DNA of 64,000 nucleotides from Polyangiaceae bacterium (GCA_019637295.1 JAHBVX010000002.1:992001-1056000), one strand, 5' to 3'; shown: positions 8,893 through 17,687, numbered from the stretch's first letter. Program-made: numbers and translations. Notes: a model not told the origin generated them from the sequence alone.

Positions 8893-8921
8893 AGACTAGG
8901 TCGGCGCGCCCGGGCGAGCAA
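8893..8921 (-). promoter_or_regulatory. Sigma70-like promoter, near-leaderless
   Basis: On the minus strand TTGCTC (complement of 8916-8921) is followed by a 17-bp spacer and TAGTCT (complement of 8893-8898). The -10 box ends 9 nt before the ATG at 8883, so transcription would begin at or very close to the start codon. Confidence 0.5.
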
Positions 8922-9022
8922 GTGGCGCTCCGAAATTCGGAAGAAAACCCGACGCTTGCTGGCGCCGGTCTGCTTGGTACGGCCGCGGGAGCGCGAAGCT
9001 TCCTCGCCCGAGGCCTGCGGGC

Positions 9023-9883
9023 TCAGAAGCGCGTCACGAGCGCGCCCGCGGGGGAGACGGTGGGAGCGGTGAACCGCGAGCTGACCCGCTCGGTCGAGCC
9101 GGTCTGCTCGCGAACCTCGAAGCTCCCCCGACCGTGGATCACGCCGACCGAGCCCTCGAGCACGATCCAGAACGGCGGGACGCCCACGACCAGTCCGACC
9201 AGCGCGCTACCGCCGACGCGGCTGACGCTGACCTCCACGCTCTCGTCCAACGAGGGATCGGCGTTGCGCAGCCGCACGTCGCCGAACACGCGCTCGAAGT
9301 CCCCGCGCAGCCCGCCGTAGGCCTGCAGCAGATCCGCCGCGCTGCGATAGCCCACGATCAGCGGCACGTCGAAGCCGAAGCCGGTGAGCCCGCCGGTGTC
9401 CACGCCGGAGATGGGTTCGTTGCGACTGCCCCCGCCGTCCGAGCCCGGTCGCGACAGCAGGCCGCGGGCACCCGCGCCAACGCTGAGCGCGAGGCTCTCG
9501 TCGACGAAGGCGTGGCGCGCGTCCACTCGCGCGGAGCGACCCGAGTAGGTGACGCCGGCGTCGCTGTCCCAGCCCAGGCCAGCGCGCGCTCCCACCCAGG
9601 GCGCCAGGCCCGGCGCGCTGGACGCGTAGGCGAGCGCACCCGTCAGCACTCGGGTCTTGGCGTCGGGTCCCTGGGAAGTGCCCGCGGGCTCGGCCGCGCG
9701 GCGCGCGGCCTGGATCTGCTCGTCCGCCTCGCCGAGCGCGAGGGTGTGGCTGACGCCCGCGCCCATGGACACCTGATCGGGGACCAACGGGTGCGCGGGG
9801 TGCATGAGCGGCATGCCGCCCCCGCAACCGGCCACCACAGCGGCCGTCGCAACCAGCCCCATGCGGCGAGTCGGACGATTCAC
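9023..9883 (-). CDS. Envelope beta-rich lipoprotein, outer-membrane-like
   Basis: The 286-residue protein opens with NRPTRRMGLVATAAV and lipobox VVAGC, predicting a lipoprotein. The remainder is Gly- and aromatic-alternating sequence (WVGARAGLGWDSDAGVTYSG, FGFDVPLIVGYRSA) and ends in a C-terminal phenylalanine, as in many outer-membrane beta-barrels. The start is a GTG at 9883, which gives a positively charged signal n-region; the ATG seven codons later would remove it. It is divergent from the Cys-rich lipoprotein gene at 10015. Function is unknown. Confidence 0.72.
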   Translation of the reverse strand: MNRPTRRMGLVATAAVVAGCGGGMPLMHPAHPLVPDQVSMGAGVSHTLALGEADEQIQAARRAAEPAGTSQGPDAKTRVLTGALAYASSAPGLAPWVGARAGLGWDSDAGVTYSGRSARVDARHAFVDESLALSVGAGARGLLSRPGSDGGGSRNEPISGVDTGGLTGFGFDVPLIVGYRSAADLLQAYGGLRGDFERVFGDVRLRNADPSLDESVEVSVSRVGGSALVGLVVGVPPFWIVLEGSVGVIHGRGSFEVREQTGSTERVSSRFTAPTVSPAGALVTRF

Positions 9884-9995
9884 GATGAGTGAACCTTTGC
9901 AGCTCGGACGCCCCGCTTCAACGCGGAACTTGGCGGCCGGACCGCTCGGGGCGTGGCAATTCCTGCCTTGGGGGTGACTTTTGCGCCGACCCGGC

Positions 9996-10001
9996 TAGAG
10001 T
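9996..10001 (+). promoter_or_regulatory. Putative -10 box (TAGAGT)
   Basis: TAGAGT ends 13 nt before the ATG at 10015. GTGACTT lies about 15-20 nt upstream, but its spacing is short for a -35 element. The box fits the window-wide TANNNT pattern close to start codons. Confidence 0.35.
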
Positions 10002-10014
10002 CCGCGGCGCCCCG

Positions 10015-10779
10015 ATGTCGCCCGACGCTTCTCGCTGGATGCTGCTGCTCACGCTGCTCCTTGGCCTGTACGGCTGCAAGCCCGAGATCGGCGACGAGTG
10101 TTCGGTGAGTACGGATTGCTCCAACGCGGGCGATCGTCTCTGCGACACCACCCAGCCGGGTGGCTACTGCACCATCTTCAACTGCGAGCCCGGCACGTGC
10201 CCCGAGGAGGCCGCGTGCGTCTCCTTCAAGATCACGCCCAGCACCGCCTGCCCCGATCCGCAGACGGGCGGGCGACTGCGCCGCACGTTCTGCATGCGCA
10301 ACTGCTCCAGCGACGGCGACTGTCGTGGTGGCTACCGCTGCATCAACATCAACGCGAAGGACAACCCCTGGGGCGCCAAGCTGGCCGAGGGTCCCGGTAA
10401 GAGCGGCAAGGTGTGCATCGTTCCGTTCAGCGGTGGTGACGTGCCCGACGCGGGCACGGCGGTGTGCGAGCCCTCCAAGGGCTGCGGCCCGGACACCTGC
10501 GCCGGCTGCTGCGACGCGCTCGGCCTGTGCCGCGGTGGGACGGAGCAGGCCGCCTGCGGCGCGGCTGGGCAAGCCTGCGCGAGCTGCGGCAGCGGGCAGT
10601 GCGCGGCGAGCCCGAGCAGCGTCGGCGGCGCCTGTCAGAGCGTCACGGACGCCGCCGCGGACGGCCCCGCGGACGCGGACACGGACGCCTCGGACGGCGG
10701 CTCGGACGCGTCCGAGGGCGGAGCGACCGACGCCGGCGATGCGTCCGACGCTGCAGACGCGGGAGCCGACGGCGGGTGA
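10015..10779 (+). CDS. Cys-rich lipoprotein with Asp/Ala/Gly tail
   Basis: The start at 10015 gives a lipoprotein signal (SRWMLLLTLLLGLYGC). The 254-residue protein contains about two dozen cysteines in spaced pairs (for example CSVSTDCSNAGDRLC and CGPDTCAGCCDALGLC), arranged like small disulfide-rich extracellular modules. The final 50 residues are a low-complexity Asp/Ala/Gly run with repeated SDG and DAG units. Such architecture is common among secreted proteins of Polyangiales. Its TGA overlaps the GTG of the permease gene that follows, so the two are translationally coupled; whether it acts as a binding component for that transporter is unknown. Confidence 0.78.
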   Translation: MSPDASRWMLLLTLLLGLYGCKPEIGDECSVSTDCSNAGDRLCDTTQPGGYCTIFNCEPGTCPEEAACVSFKITPSTACPDPQTGGRLRRTFCMRNCSSDGDCRGGYRCININAKDNPWGAKLAEGPGKSGKVCIVPFSGGDVPDAGTAVCEPSKGCGPDTCAGCCDALGLCRGGTEQAACGAAGQACASCGSGQCAASPSSVGGACQSVTDAAADGPADADTDASDGGSDASEGGATDAGDASDAADAGADGG

Positions 10780-11756
10780 GCCCGCCGAAGCCGTCCGGCA
10801 GCACACGCGCCGGCGCCGTCCGAGCGGTCTTCGGGAGCTTGGGTGCGCGCACCGTGGGAGCGCTCGCGGTGCTCCTCGTGCTGGTGAGCTTGGTGTTCCT
10901 GGCGCTGCGCTTGCTGCCGGGAGATCCGGCGGCGCTCGTGCTCGGCGAGCAAGCGCCCGAGATTGAACGCGCGCTGCTGCGCGCTCGCCTCGGCCTCGAT
11001 CGCCCGCTCGGCGTTCAGTACGCGCGCTTCGTGGCCGGATTGTTCACCTTCGACCTGGGAGACTCACTGGCGCGCCCGGGCACGAGCGCGTTCTCCGAGG
11101 TCTGGCGCGCCCTCGGTCCCACGGCGGCGCTCGCGTCGGTGGCCGTGGTGGTCGGCGCCCTCGGCGGCATCACCGCTGCGCTGCTGAGCGTGGGACCGTG
11201 GCTGGGCGCACGGCGTGAGTGGGCGCACCGGGGGATCGTGGTGGTGGCAGCGACGCCCCTGATCGCCTTCGCGCCGCTGCTCACCTACCTGCTCGCCGTG
11301 AAGCTGCGCTGGGTGCCGCTGCCCGGAGATCCCGACAGCGGCGCCAGCGGGCTCTTGTTCGCTTCGGGACTCCTGGCCATCCCGTTGGGGGCGCAGGTGG
11401 CGCGCATCGGCCGCGCTGCGCTGCTCGATCAAGCGGGCGCGAAGTTTCTGGACGTGGCACGTGCCAAGGGCGGCGGAGCGCTGCGGGTGTGGGTCGTCCA
11501 TGCGTTGCCGGCCGCGTTCTCGCCCATCGCCGTCGTGATCGCGACGCAGCTCGGCGCGCTGCTCGGCGGAGCCGTGGTGCTCGAGCGCTTGTTCGAGCGA
11601 CCAGGCCTCGGCACGTTGATGCTCAACGCGTACGCCGCGCGGGACATCCCGGTGCTCGAGGCGAGCGTCGCGGCAGCCGGCGGCTTGTTCGTGGTGGCGC
11701 AGGCGCTGGCCGCCCTGGCCAGTGCGGTGATCGATCCGCGGACTCGGCCCTCATGA
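10776..11756 (+). CDS. ABC transporter permease, DppB/OppB type
   Basis: This 326-residue inner-membrane permease has the peptide/nickel transporter layout: an N-terminal helix (about 20-42), the RLLPGDPAALVLG segment right after it as in DppB, and then five more helices. The cytoplasmic coupling loop reads AKFLDVARAKGG, the EAA-loop equivalent that contacts the ATPase. The start is a GTG at 10776 overlapping the TGA of the Cys-rich lipoprotein gene (GTGA). It overlaps the next permease gene by 4 bp. No ATP-binding subunit or classic solute-binding protein is encoded beside it. Confidence 0.88.
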   Translation: MSPPKPSGSTRAGAVRAVFGSLGARTVGALAVLLVLVSLVFLALRLLPGDPAALVLGEQAPEIERALLRARLGLDRPLGVQYARFVAGLFTFDLGDSLARPGTSAFSEVWRALGPTAALASVAVVVGALGGITAALLSVGPWLGARREWAHRGIVVVAATPLIAFAPLLTYLLAVKLRWVPLPGDPDSGASGLLFASGLLAIPLGAQVARIGRAALLDQAGAKFLDVARAKGGGALRVWVVHALPAAFSPIAVVIATQLGALLGGAVVLERLFERPGLGTLMLNAYAARDIPVLEASVAAAGGLFVVAQALAALASAVIDPRTRPS

Positions 11757-12559
11757 GCACGCGGGCGCTGCGCTCGGCGGGTTACGCGGCACCCGCGTTC
11801 GTGGTTGCGCTCGGCTCCGCGTCCTTCGCGCTGCTCTCCACCCGCTCGCCCACACGCCTGTCCCTCGACCATGCCTGGGCAGCGCCCACCGCCGGCTATC
11901 CACTGGGCAGCGGTGATGCCGGCGTGGACATCCTCGCGCTGGCGGTGCACGCCACCGCGCGTGCGCTCGGCATGGCGGCGGTGGTCGCGAGCTTCGGCTT
12001 CGTGGTCGGCACCCTGCTCGGTGCGACGGCGGGATTGCGGGGTGGCGCGGCGCAGCGCTGGCTACTTCGTGCCTGCGATCTGACCCAGTCGTTCCCGACC
12101 TTCCTGCTCGCGCTCGCGGTGCTGAGCGCCGTCAGCGTGCCGTCCCGCTGGCACATCGGCGCGGTCTTCTGCCTCACGGTGTGGGCGCCCTTCGCCCGCA
12201 TCTCGGCGGTGCAGGCGCGGGTCATCGCCCAAGCGGAGTTCGTCCAGGCCGCGCGGGCGCTGGGCGCCACCCGCGCCACCGTCGTGGGCCGGCACGTCGT
12301 GCCCAACCTGCTCGGGCCCGTCGCGATTCAGCTGGGCACGGCGGCGGCGGGCATCGTGCTGGGCGAGGCCGCGCTCGGCTTCGTCGGTCTGGGCCCGCCG
12401 GATGGCGTCAGTCTGGGTGCGCTGCTGGAGCAGGGCACGCTCAGCATGCTGCGCGCACCGCACGTGCTGGCCGTGGGCGCCGTCACCGTGGCGACGGTGA
12501 GCGGCAGCTTGCAGCTCGCCAGCGAGGGGCTGCGCTACTTCGTGAGCGGCGCGCGTTAG
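11753..12559 (+). CDS. ABC transporter permease, DppC/OppC type
   Basis: This 268-residue protein is the expected partner of the preceding permease. It has an N-terminal helix, then four or five hydrophobic spans, and a coupling loop VQAARALGATRATVVGRHVVPN that is a very good EAA motif for DppC-type subunits. The C-terminal LGFVGLGPPDGVSLGALL is also characteristic of the family. Its ATG overlaps the upstream TGA (ATGA). The two permeases would form the membrane channel of a peptide or metal-chelate importer. The genes for the ATPases and binding protein must be elsewhere, or the upstream lipoprotein replaces the latter. Confidence 0.9.
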   Translation: MSTRALRSAGYAAPAFVVALGSASFALLSTRSPTRLSLDHAWAAPTAGYPLGSGDAGVDILALAVHATARALGMAAVVASFGFVVGTLLGATAGLRGGAAQRWLLRACDLTQSFPTFLLALAVLSAVSVPSRWHIGAVFCLTVWAPFARISAVQARVIAQAEFVQAARALGATRATVVGRHVVPNLLGPVAIQLGTAAAGIVLGEAALGFVGLGPPDGVSLGALLEQGTLSMLRAPHVLAVGAVTVATVSGSLQLASEGLRYFVSGAR

Positions 12560-12567
12560 TCGAGGCG

Positions 12568-13221
12568 TCAGGGCCAGAGCGCGCGCACCACGCGGTCGCC
12601 GTACGCGATCGCGAAGTAGTACACGAAGAAGCGCGGGATGCGCAGCAAGGTCGCGCGGGCGAAGGGCGCGAACTTCATGCGATACATGCCGGCGAACCAA
12701 CAGGTGATGCTGAAGGGGATGGGCGTGATGGCGCCCAGGGCCACCGCCCAGCCGCCATGGCGACGCACGAGGGCTTCGTTCTGGGCGCGCGAACGCTTGA
12801 GCACGAAGTGACCGAAGCGCGTGTCGCCGAGCCAGCGCCCGAGCACCCAGCCGACCCATCCCGCGACGACCGAGAGCACACCGATGAGTCCGACCAGCCA
12901 CGGCCAGTGCTCGTGGTGGTGGGTGCGGGACAGGACGAGCAACACCAGATCCGGGGGCACCGGGGAGAAGATCGAGTCGCTCACGAACAGAATGCCGAGC
13001 AGCCCGGCTAGCCCGACGGTCTCGAACACCGCGTTGGTGAAGCTCAGCAACTGCTCCTCGTAGACCGCGCCCAGAATGCCAATGCCCCCCACCAGCAGCA
13101 CGATGAAGACGATGGCTTGCCAGACGCTGCGTCGGACGTAGGAGCCGAGCGCCACGTCGGAGGCGTCAGCCACGGGTGCCGAGATCACGGTGGGTTTGGG
13201 CAGGGGCGTGTCGACGGCCAC
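12568..13221 (-). CDS. DedA/VTT-family membrane protein
   Basis: This 217-residue membrane protein has four to five hydrophobic spans and the family signature: a re-entrant SPVPPDLVLLVL segment, a GWVGWVLGRWLGDTRFG helix, and the HGGWAVALGAITPIPFSITCWFAG region. It most resembles the YqaA branch of the DedA/SNARE-associated family, whose better-studied members flip or transport lipids and support envelope integrity. A GTG at 13221 is used as start. The gene is convergent with the permease pair (8 bp apart) and divergent from the HEAT protein. Substrate is unknown. Confidence 0.85.
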   Translation of the reverse strand: MAVDTPLPKPTVISAPVADASDVALGSYVRRSVWQAIVFIVLLVGGIGILGAVYEEQLLSFTNAVFETVGLAGLLGILFVSDSIFSPVPPDLVLLVLSRTHHHEHWPWLVGLIGVLSVVAGWVGWVLGRWLGDTRFGHFVLKRSRAQNEALVRRHGGWAVALGAITPIPFSITCWFAGMYRMKFAPFARATLLRIPRFFVYYFAIAYGDRVVRALWP

Positions 13222-13316
13222 GGGTGGTGCACAATGTGGAGAGCTTGGTCGACCGTGGCAAGCGGATCCGGGCCCGTCTCGGCACGGTTTCGTCTGGCAC
13301 GCGGCCCCGCGCGGGG

Positions 13317-13322
13317 TAGGCT
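13317..13322 (+). promoter_or_regulatory. Putative -10 box (TAGGCT) with adjacent palindrome
   Basis: TAGGCT ends 9 nt before the ATG at 13332. It directly abuts the palindrome CCCCGCGCGGGG (13305-13316). CTGGCA at 13294-13299 sits 17 nt upstream and is a 4-of-6 match to the -35 consensus. Confidence 0.45.
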
Positions 13323-13331
13323 GCCCGCGTC

Positions 13332-14423
13332 ATGCTCGGCCTCCGACCCCTGCCGCGCACCCTGCCAGCAGCCCTGCGCGACATCACCCACGCGCGGGTG
13401 GAGGTGCGTCTCAGCGCCCTGCGCGATCTGGCGCGCCTGGGCCAGGGGCAGCAGGGTGAGGCCGCGCGCACCGCGCTGGCCACGGCGCTCACCTCGGACA
13501 GCTCGGTCGCCATCCGCTCGGAGGCCGCGGTGGCGCTCGCGGACACCGACGCTCGCGAGCACCTCGCCGCGCTGGTGGCGGCCGTGGATGACGCGGCGCC
13601 GCGGGTGCGGCAGATGGCGTTCGTGGCCCTCGGTGAGCTCGGCGGGTCCGAACGCTCGGACGTCGCCGCCGCCGTGCGCGATGCGGTGCGGGATCCCGTG
13701 GCGCAGATCCGCTTCCAGGCGCTGATCGCGGCGTTCAAGCTGCTGGGCGCGAGCGAGAGTGGTCCTCTAATCCGCCACGCGTTCGGCGACGCGGACGACG
13801 AGGTCCGCTACATCGCGTGGCGGCTGGCGGAGGACGCCTGGGGAGGAGCCGACGCGCTGCCCGAGCCGGTGAGCGCGGCGGCGCACCGAGCCCTCGAGGA
13901 CGACTCGTCGGCGGTGCGCATCGCCGCGGCGCTGCTCTTGAGTCGCCACCACGACGAAGCCGGGGAAGGGATGGTCGTGGAGCTGCTCAACCACCCGAGC
14001 GCTGCGCTGTTTCCAGAGGACGAGCAGGCCGCGATCGAGCTGTGCGCCGAGCGGGCGCTCAGCGAGGCCATGCCGGGGCTCGAGCGTCGCGCGTTTCCCG
14101 GCTGGTCCTTCTCGCCGAGTCCGGCGCGCTTCAGCGCGCTGGCCGCGCTCGCGGCCCTCCACCATCCCCGAGCCCGGCGCGAGCTGCTCCGCGGACTCGG
14201 CGCCTGGACCCGGGACGCCCGGACCTCGGCGGTGGCCCAGGTGCAGCGCGCGGGCCTGGTCGAGGCCCTCGGTGAGCTGCGACGCATGGCCAAAGACCCG
14301 ACCCGGGCTGACCCGGAGGTCGTCTCCAGCGCGATCGCGAGCCTGCAGCGCCTGCGGGACGAGTCGACCGGAGACGACGCTGCCCGGGGCGCCCGCGCCG
14401 TGGTAGGCGACGAAGCGACATGA
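13332..14423 (+). CDS. HEAT-repeat protein
   Basis: The 363-residue protein is built from about eight alpha-helical HEAT/PBS-lyase-type repeats, for example ARVEVRLSALRDLARLG, AIRSEAAVALADTDA, RVRQMAFVALGELGG and AVRIAAALLLSRHH. It has no signal peptide, membrane helix or catalytic motif, so a cytoplasmic scaffold or regulatory role is inferred. Its TGA overlaps the ATG of the dehydrogenase E1 gene, a coupling that suggests it helps assemble or regulate the 2-oxoacid dehydrogenase, but this is untested. Confidence 0.82.
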   Translation: MLGLRPLPRTLPAALRDITHARVEVRLSALRDLARLGQGQQGEAARTALATALTSDSSVAIRSEAAVALADTDAREHLAALVAAVDDAAPRVRQMAFVALGELGGSERSDVAAAVRDAVRDPVAQIRFQALIAAFKLLGASESGPLIRHAFGDADDEVRYIAWRLAEDAWGGADALPEPVSAAAHRALEDDSSAVRIAAALLLSRHHDEAGEGMVVELLNHPSAALFPEDEQAAIELCAERALSEAMPGLERRAFPGWSFSPSPARFSALAALAALHHPRARRELLRGLGAWTRDARTSAVAQVQRAGLVEALGELRRMAKDPTRADPEVVSSAIASLQRLRDESTGDDAARGARAVVGDEAT

Positions 14424-15535
14424 CGGGTGACGGCGGACAGCTCGCGCGCGACACGGACCTCTACCAGGTGCTGGACGAGGTCGGCCGCGTGCTCGCCGGC
14501 CGCGACGTCGCGCTGCCGCCGGACGTGCTCTTGGCCATGTACCGCCAGATGCGCCGGCTGCGCGTGATGGAGGTGCGCATGGTGGCGCTGCAGCGTCAGG
14601 GGCGCATCGGCTTCTACGGCACCTGCACCGGACAGGAAGCGCCTCCCATCGCGACCGCGTTCGCCACGGAGGCTCGGGACTGGGTCTTTCCGGCGCTGCG
14701 GGAGAGCGCCATCATGCTCGCCCGGGGCTTCCCGCTGACGCAGTACTTGGCGCAGGTGTTCGGCAACTCCCTGGACGTGCTCAAGGGCCGACAGATGCCG
14801 AGCCACATGAGCGGACGTTCGGTCAACCAGGTGTCCTGGTCGAGCTGCATCGGTCCACAGATCCCGCAGGCCGTCGGCGCGGCTTGGGCCGCGAAGATGA
14901 AGCGCGAACCCGTGGTCACCGTGGGCTTCATGGGCGACGGAGCGACCAGCCAGCCGGACTTCCACAACGCGCTGAACTTCGCGGCGGTGTTCCGCGTGCC
15001 GTGCGTGCTGGTGTGCCAGAACAACGGCTGGAGCATCAGCGTCCCCACTGCCCGGCAGACGGCGTCGGAGACGATCGCCGTCAAAGCTCGGGCCTACGGC
15101 ATGCCCGGCGTGCGGGTGGACGGAAACGACGTGGTCGCGTGTCACGAGGTCATCGCCGAGGCGGTCGCCCGAGCCCGGCGTGGCGACGGCCCCACCTTCG
15201 TCGAGTGCGTCACCTACCGTATCGGCGCCCACTCGACGAGCGACGACCCCACGCGCTATCGCAGCGAGGAAGAAGTGCGCGCCTGGGCGCAGAAAGATCC
15301 GGTGGAGCGCCTGCAGAAGTACCTGCTCTCGGTCGGTATCCTGGACGAGGCGCTCGAGGCGACCATCGACGCAGAGCTCGGCGACGAGATCTCCCGCGCC
15401 GTGCGAGAGGTCGAGCAGGCCGGTCCTCCCGCCCGCGAGACGCTGTTCGAGGACGTGTACGCCTCGCTGCCCTGGCATTTGCAGGAGCAGCTCACGGAGC
15501 TGCGGAAGCACCCGCCCGCGCCCAGTCACTCGTGA
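14420..15535 (+). CDS. 2-oxoacid dehydrogenase E1 component, alpha subunit
   Basis: This 371-residue thiamine-diphosphate enzyme subunit decarboxylates a 2-oxoacid and passes the acyl group to lipoyl-E2. It carries the ThDP motif beginning FMGDGATSQPDFHNALNF and ending QNNGW. The later RIGAHSTSDDPTRYR loop is closer to branched-chain 2-oxoacid dehydrogenase E1 alpha than to pyruvate dehydrogenase. The FYGTCTGQEAPPIATAFA segment is also typical. It is coupled to the HEAT protein (ATGA) and followed 14 bp later by the E3 gene. No E1 beta or E2 gene is in the window, so they must be encoded elsewhere. Confidence 0.9.
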   Translation: MTGDGGQLARDTDLYQVLDEVGRVLAGRDVALPPDVLLAMYRQMRRLRVMEVRMVALQRQGRIGFYGTCTGQEAPPIATAFATEARDWVFPALRESAIMLARGFPLTQYLAQVFGNSLDVLKGRQMPSHMSGRSVNQVSWSSCIGPQIPQAVGAAWAAKMKREPVVTVGFMGDGATSQPDFHNALNFAAVFRVPCVLVCQNNGWSISVPTARQTASETIAVKARAYGMPGVRVDGNDVVACHEVIAEAVARARRGDGPTFVECVTYRIGAHSTSDDPTRYRSEEEVRAWAQKDPVERLQKYLLSVGILDEALEATIDAELGDEISRAVREVEQAGPPARETLFEDVYASLPWHLQEQLTELRKHPPAPSHS

Positions 15536-15549
15536 TATAGCCGCGGCCC

Positions 15550-16962
15550 ATGAGCGAGCGAAGCTTCGACGTCATCGTGCTCGGTGGCGGTCCTGGTGGG
15601 TATGTCTGTGCGATTCGCCTCGGTCAGCTGGGACTCAGCGTGGCCTGCGTGGAAGAGGAAGAGTACGGCGGCGTGTGCCTGAACTGGGGGTGCATCCCGT
15701 CCAAGGCGCTGATCAGCATCTCACACACGCATCACAAGGCGCCCAGCTACGCGGACAAGGGTCTCTCCTTCGGCTCGGTGACGCTCGACGCACCCAAGAT
15801 GCAGGCCTGGAAGGACGGCATCGTCAAGAAGCTGACGGGCGGCGTACGGCAGCTGCTCAAGGCCAACGGGTCGACTCAGGTCGAGGGCCGGGGGCGGCTG
15901 CTCGACGCGCGGACCGTCGAGGTCACGAACGCGTCCGGGCAGCGCGAACGGCTCACCGCCAGTCGCGCCGTCGTGATCGCGACCGGTAGTGCGACGATCG
16001 AGGTGCCGAGCCTCCCGTTCGACGGCGAGCGCGTGATCGGCGCACGCGAGGCGGTGAGCCTGAGCGAGGTGCCGCGGCGACTGCTGGTGGTGGGTGGCGG
16101 CGTGATCGGCCTGGAGCTGGGCATGGTGTACCAAGCGTTCGGCTCGGAGCTGACGGTCGTCGAGCTCACCTCCGAGTTGCTCCCCGGGACCGATCCGGAG
16201 TGCGTCAAGGTGGTGGAGCGGACGCTGACCAAGCGCGGCGCGACGATCCACAAGGAGACCAAGGCCGCCAGCGTCGAGCGGCTGGCGGACGGCAGCGTCA
16301 GCGTGACGCTCGAGCGCGCCGGCGAGCAGTCTCGAGTCGTCGCCGATCGCGTGCTCGTGGCCGTGGGGATGAGGCCTCGGTCGCGCGGCATCGGGCTCGA
16401 GGAGCTGGGCGTCGAGATCGACGAGCGCGGGTTCGTCGTGACCGACGCTGAGTGCCGCACGAACGTGCCTGGCGTGTACGCCATCGGCGATGTGAGCGGC
16501 CCCCCCATGCTGGCCCATAAAGCGAGCAAGGAAGGCGAGGTCTGCGCCGAGGTCATCGCGGGCAAGGCCGCCGGCAAGGACTGGGTCACCGTGCCGGGCA
16601 TCATCTTCACTCAACCCGAGATCGCCAGCGTCGGGCTCACCGAAGCGGGCGCGCGGGCGGCGGGGCTCACGGTGCGAGCGGGAAAGTTCCCGTTCGCTGC
16701 TCTCGGACGCGCCATGAGCCTGGGCGAGACGGACGGCTTCGTGAAGGTGGTCACGGATCAGAGCAGCGGGCGCGTCGTTGGCATCCACATCGTGGGACCG
16801 AGCGCGAGCGATTTGATCAGCGAAGCGGCGCTGGCGTTGGAGATGGCGGCCACCGCCGAAGACCTGGCGCTCACGATCCACCCGCACCCGACGCTGGGAG
16901 AGGCGTTGATGGAAGCGGCGGCGGCATCCCTCGGGCACGCGATTCACGTCGTGAACCGCTGA
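15550..16962 (+). CDS. lpdA: Dihydrolipoyl dehydrogenase (E3)
   Basis: This 470-residue flavoprotein reoxidises dihydrolipoamide of 2-oxoacid dehydrogenase complexes and reduces NAD+. Visible elements in order are the FAD-binding [14 protein letters not shown], the redox-active pair in [13 protein letters not shown] (about residues 41-46), the NAD-binding [12 protein letters not shown], the second FAD motif [18 protein letters not shown] and the C-terminal catalytic HPHPTLGEA dimer motif. Length is typical. A TATAGC box lies 8 nt before its ATG, just past the E1 alpha stop, so it may also have its own promoter. The 3' flank holds the hairpin array. Confidence 0.95.
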   Translation: MSERSFDVIVLGGGPGGYVCAIRLGQLGLSVACVEEEEYGGVCLNWGCIPSKALISISHTHHKAPSYADKGLSFGSVTLDAPKMQAWKDGIVKKLTGGVRQLLKANGSTQVEGRGRLLDARTVEVTNASGQRERLTASRAVVIATGSATIEVPSLPFDGERVIGAREAVSLSEVPRRLLVVGGGVIGLELGMVYQAFGSELTVVELTSELLPGTDPECVKVVERTLTKRGATIHKETKAASVERLADGSVSVTLERAGEQSRVVADRVLVAVGMRPRSRGIGLEELGVEIDERGFVVTDAECRTNVPGVYAIGDVSGPPMLAHKASKEGEVCAEVIAGKAAGKDWVTVPGIIFTQPEIASVGLTEAGARAAGLTVRAGKFPFAALGRAMSLGETDGFVKVVTDQSSGRVVGIHIVGPSASDLISEAALALEMAATAEDLALTIHPHPTLGEALMEAAAASLGHAIHVVNR

Positions 16963-16968
16963 AGGTCT

Positions 16969-17107
16969 GTCAAGAATTGACCCAGTTCATGCCGGCGAAG
17001 CCGGCCCGCGTGGGGTGGGGCCCCAACGAATTCACTTCGTTGGGGCGGGGAGGCGCGTGCCTCCCCGGCGACAGAATGAAAGAGCTGTCGAATCTTCGAC
17101 AGCTCTT
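16969..17107. repeat. Array of five consecutive perfect hairpins
   Basis: The lpdA-bcp convergent spacer is almost entirely palindromic. Stems are GTCAA/TTGAC (16969-16981, loop GAA); GCCGGC/GCCGGC (16991-17005, loop GAA); CCCCAACGAA/TTCGTTGGGG (17021-17045, loop TTCAC); CGGGGAGGC/GCCTCCCCG (17046-17067, loop GCGT); and AAGAGCTGTCGAA/TTCGACAGCTCTT (17080-17107). The last, a 13-bp stem, could end transcription from both sides although no T-tract follows. Five different perfect stems in 139 bp exceed what a simple terminator needs; an interspersed repeat element or structured RNA is possible. Confidence 0.75.
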
Positions 17108-17116
17108 GAGCGCCCG

Positions 17117-17575
17117 TCACAGTCGCGTCAGCGTCTCGAGCGCCTCGTCCACGTGGCGGGACGCGTCCAGAGCGCTGCTGAAGGCGTGCCGAATGACCCC
17201 CTCGCGATCGATCACGAACGTCACCCGGCCGTCGAAGAAGCCGAGGGTCTTCTTGACGCCAAAGGCGGCCCGCACCTCGCCGGCTTCGTCGCTCAGCAGC
17301 GTGTAGGGCAGGTCGTAGCGGCCGGCGAAGCTCTGGTGGCGCTCCGTCGAGTCGCGGCTCACGCCCACGATCTGCGCGCCTTTGCCGATGAACACCTGGT
17401 GACGGTCGCGAAACGCGCAGGCCTCGGCGATGCACACCGGCGTGTCGTCCTTCGGGTAGAAGAAGAGCACGACCGGACCTCGGCTGAGAGCGTCCGACAA
17501 GGCGAAGGGCGTTCCCAGGTGGGAGGGCAGGGTGAAGTCCGGCGCGCGATCACCCGGGCCGAGTTGGCGAGGCAT
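17117..17575 (-). CDS. bcp: Peroxiredoxin, Bcp/PrxQ type
   Basis: This 152-residue thiol peroxidase should reduce hydrogen peroxide and alkyl hydroperoxides in the cytoplasm. It shows APDFTLPSHLG, then the active-site region FFYPKDDTPVCIAEACAFRD near residues 37-56, where the first cysteine is peroxidatic and the second, five residues on, resolving. The usual TPGCT is TPVCI here, a mild deviation that keeps both cysteines. GVSRDSTERHQSF and TFVIDREGVIRH complete the fold. A promoter (TTGGAC-N17-TATCCT) ends 8 nt before the ATG. It is divergent from pspA. Confidence 0.92.
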   Translation of the reverse strand: MPRQLGPGDRAPDFTLPSHLGTPFALSDALSRGPVVLFFYPKDDTPVCIAEACAFRDRHQVFIGKGAQIVGVSRDSTERHQSFAGRYDLPYTLLSDEAGEVRAAFGVKKTLGFFDGRVTFVIDREGVIRHAFSSALDASRHVDEALETLTRL

Positions 17576-17583
17576 GGACGCCG

Positions 17584-17612
17584 AGGATAGCCCGGCGCTT
17601 TGCGCGGTCCAA
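17584..17612 (-). promoter_or_regulatory. Sigma70-like promoter of bcp, near-leaderless
   Basis: On the minus strand TTGGAC (complement of 17607-17612), a 17-bp spacer and TATCCT (complement of 17584-17589) are followed after 8 nt by the bcp ATG at 17575. This is one of the best promoter matches in the window. Confidence 0.55.
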
Positions 17613-17687
17613 GGGCGGATGCCGGGCTCCGGCGGCCCCGGCGCAGACGGGATGGATCCGTCTGTTGGCTCGTGGCACAGTCGGCCC

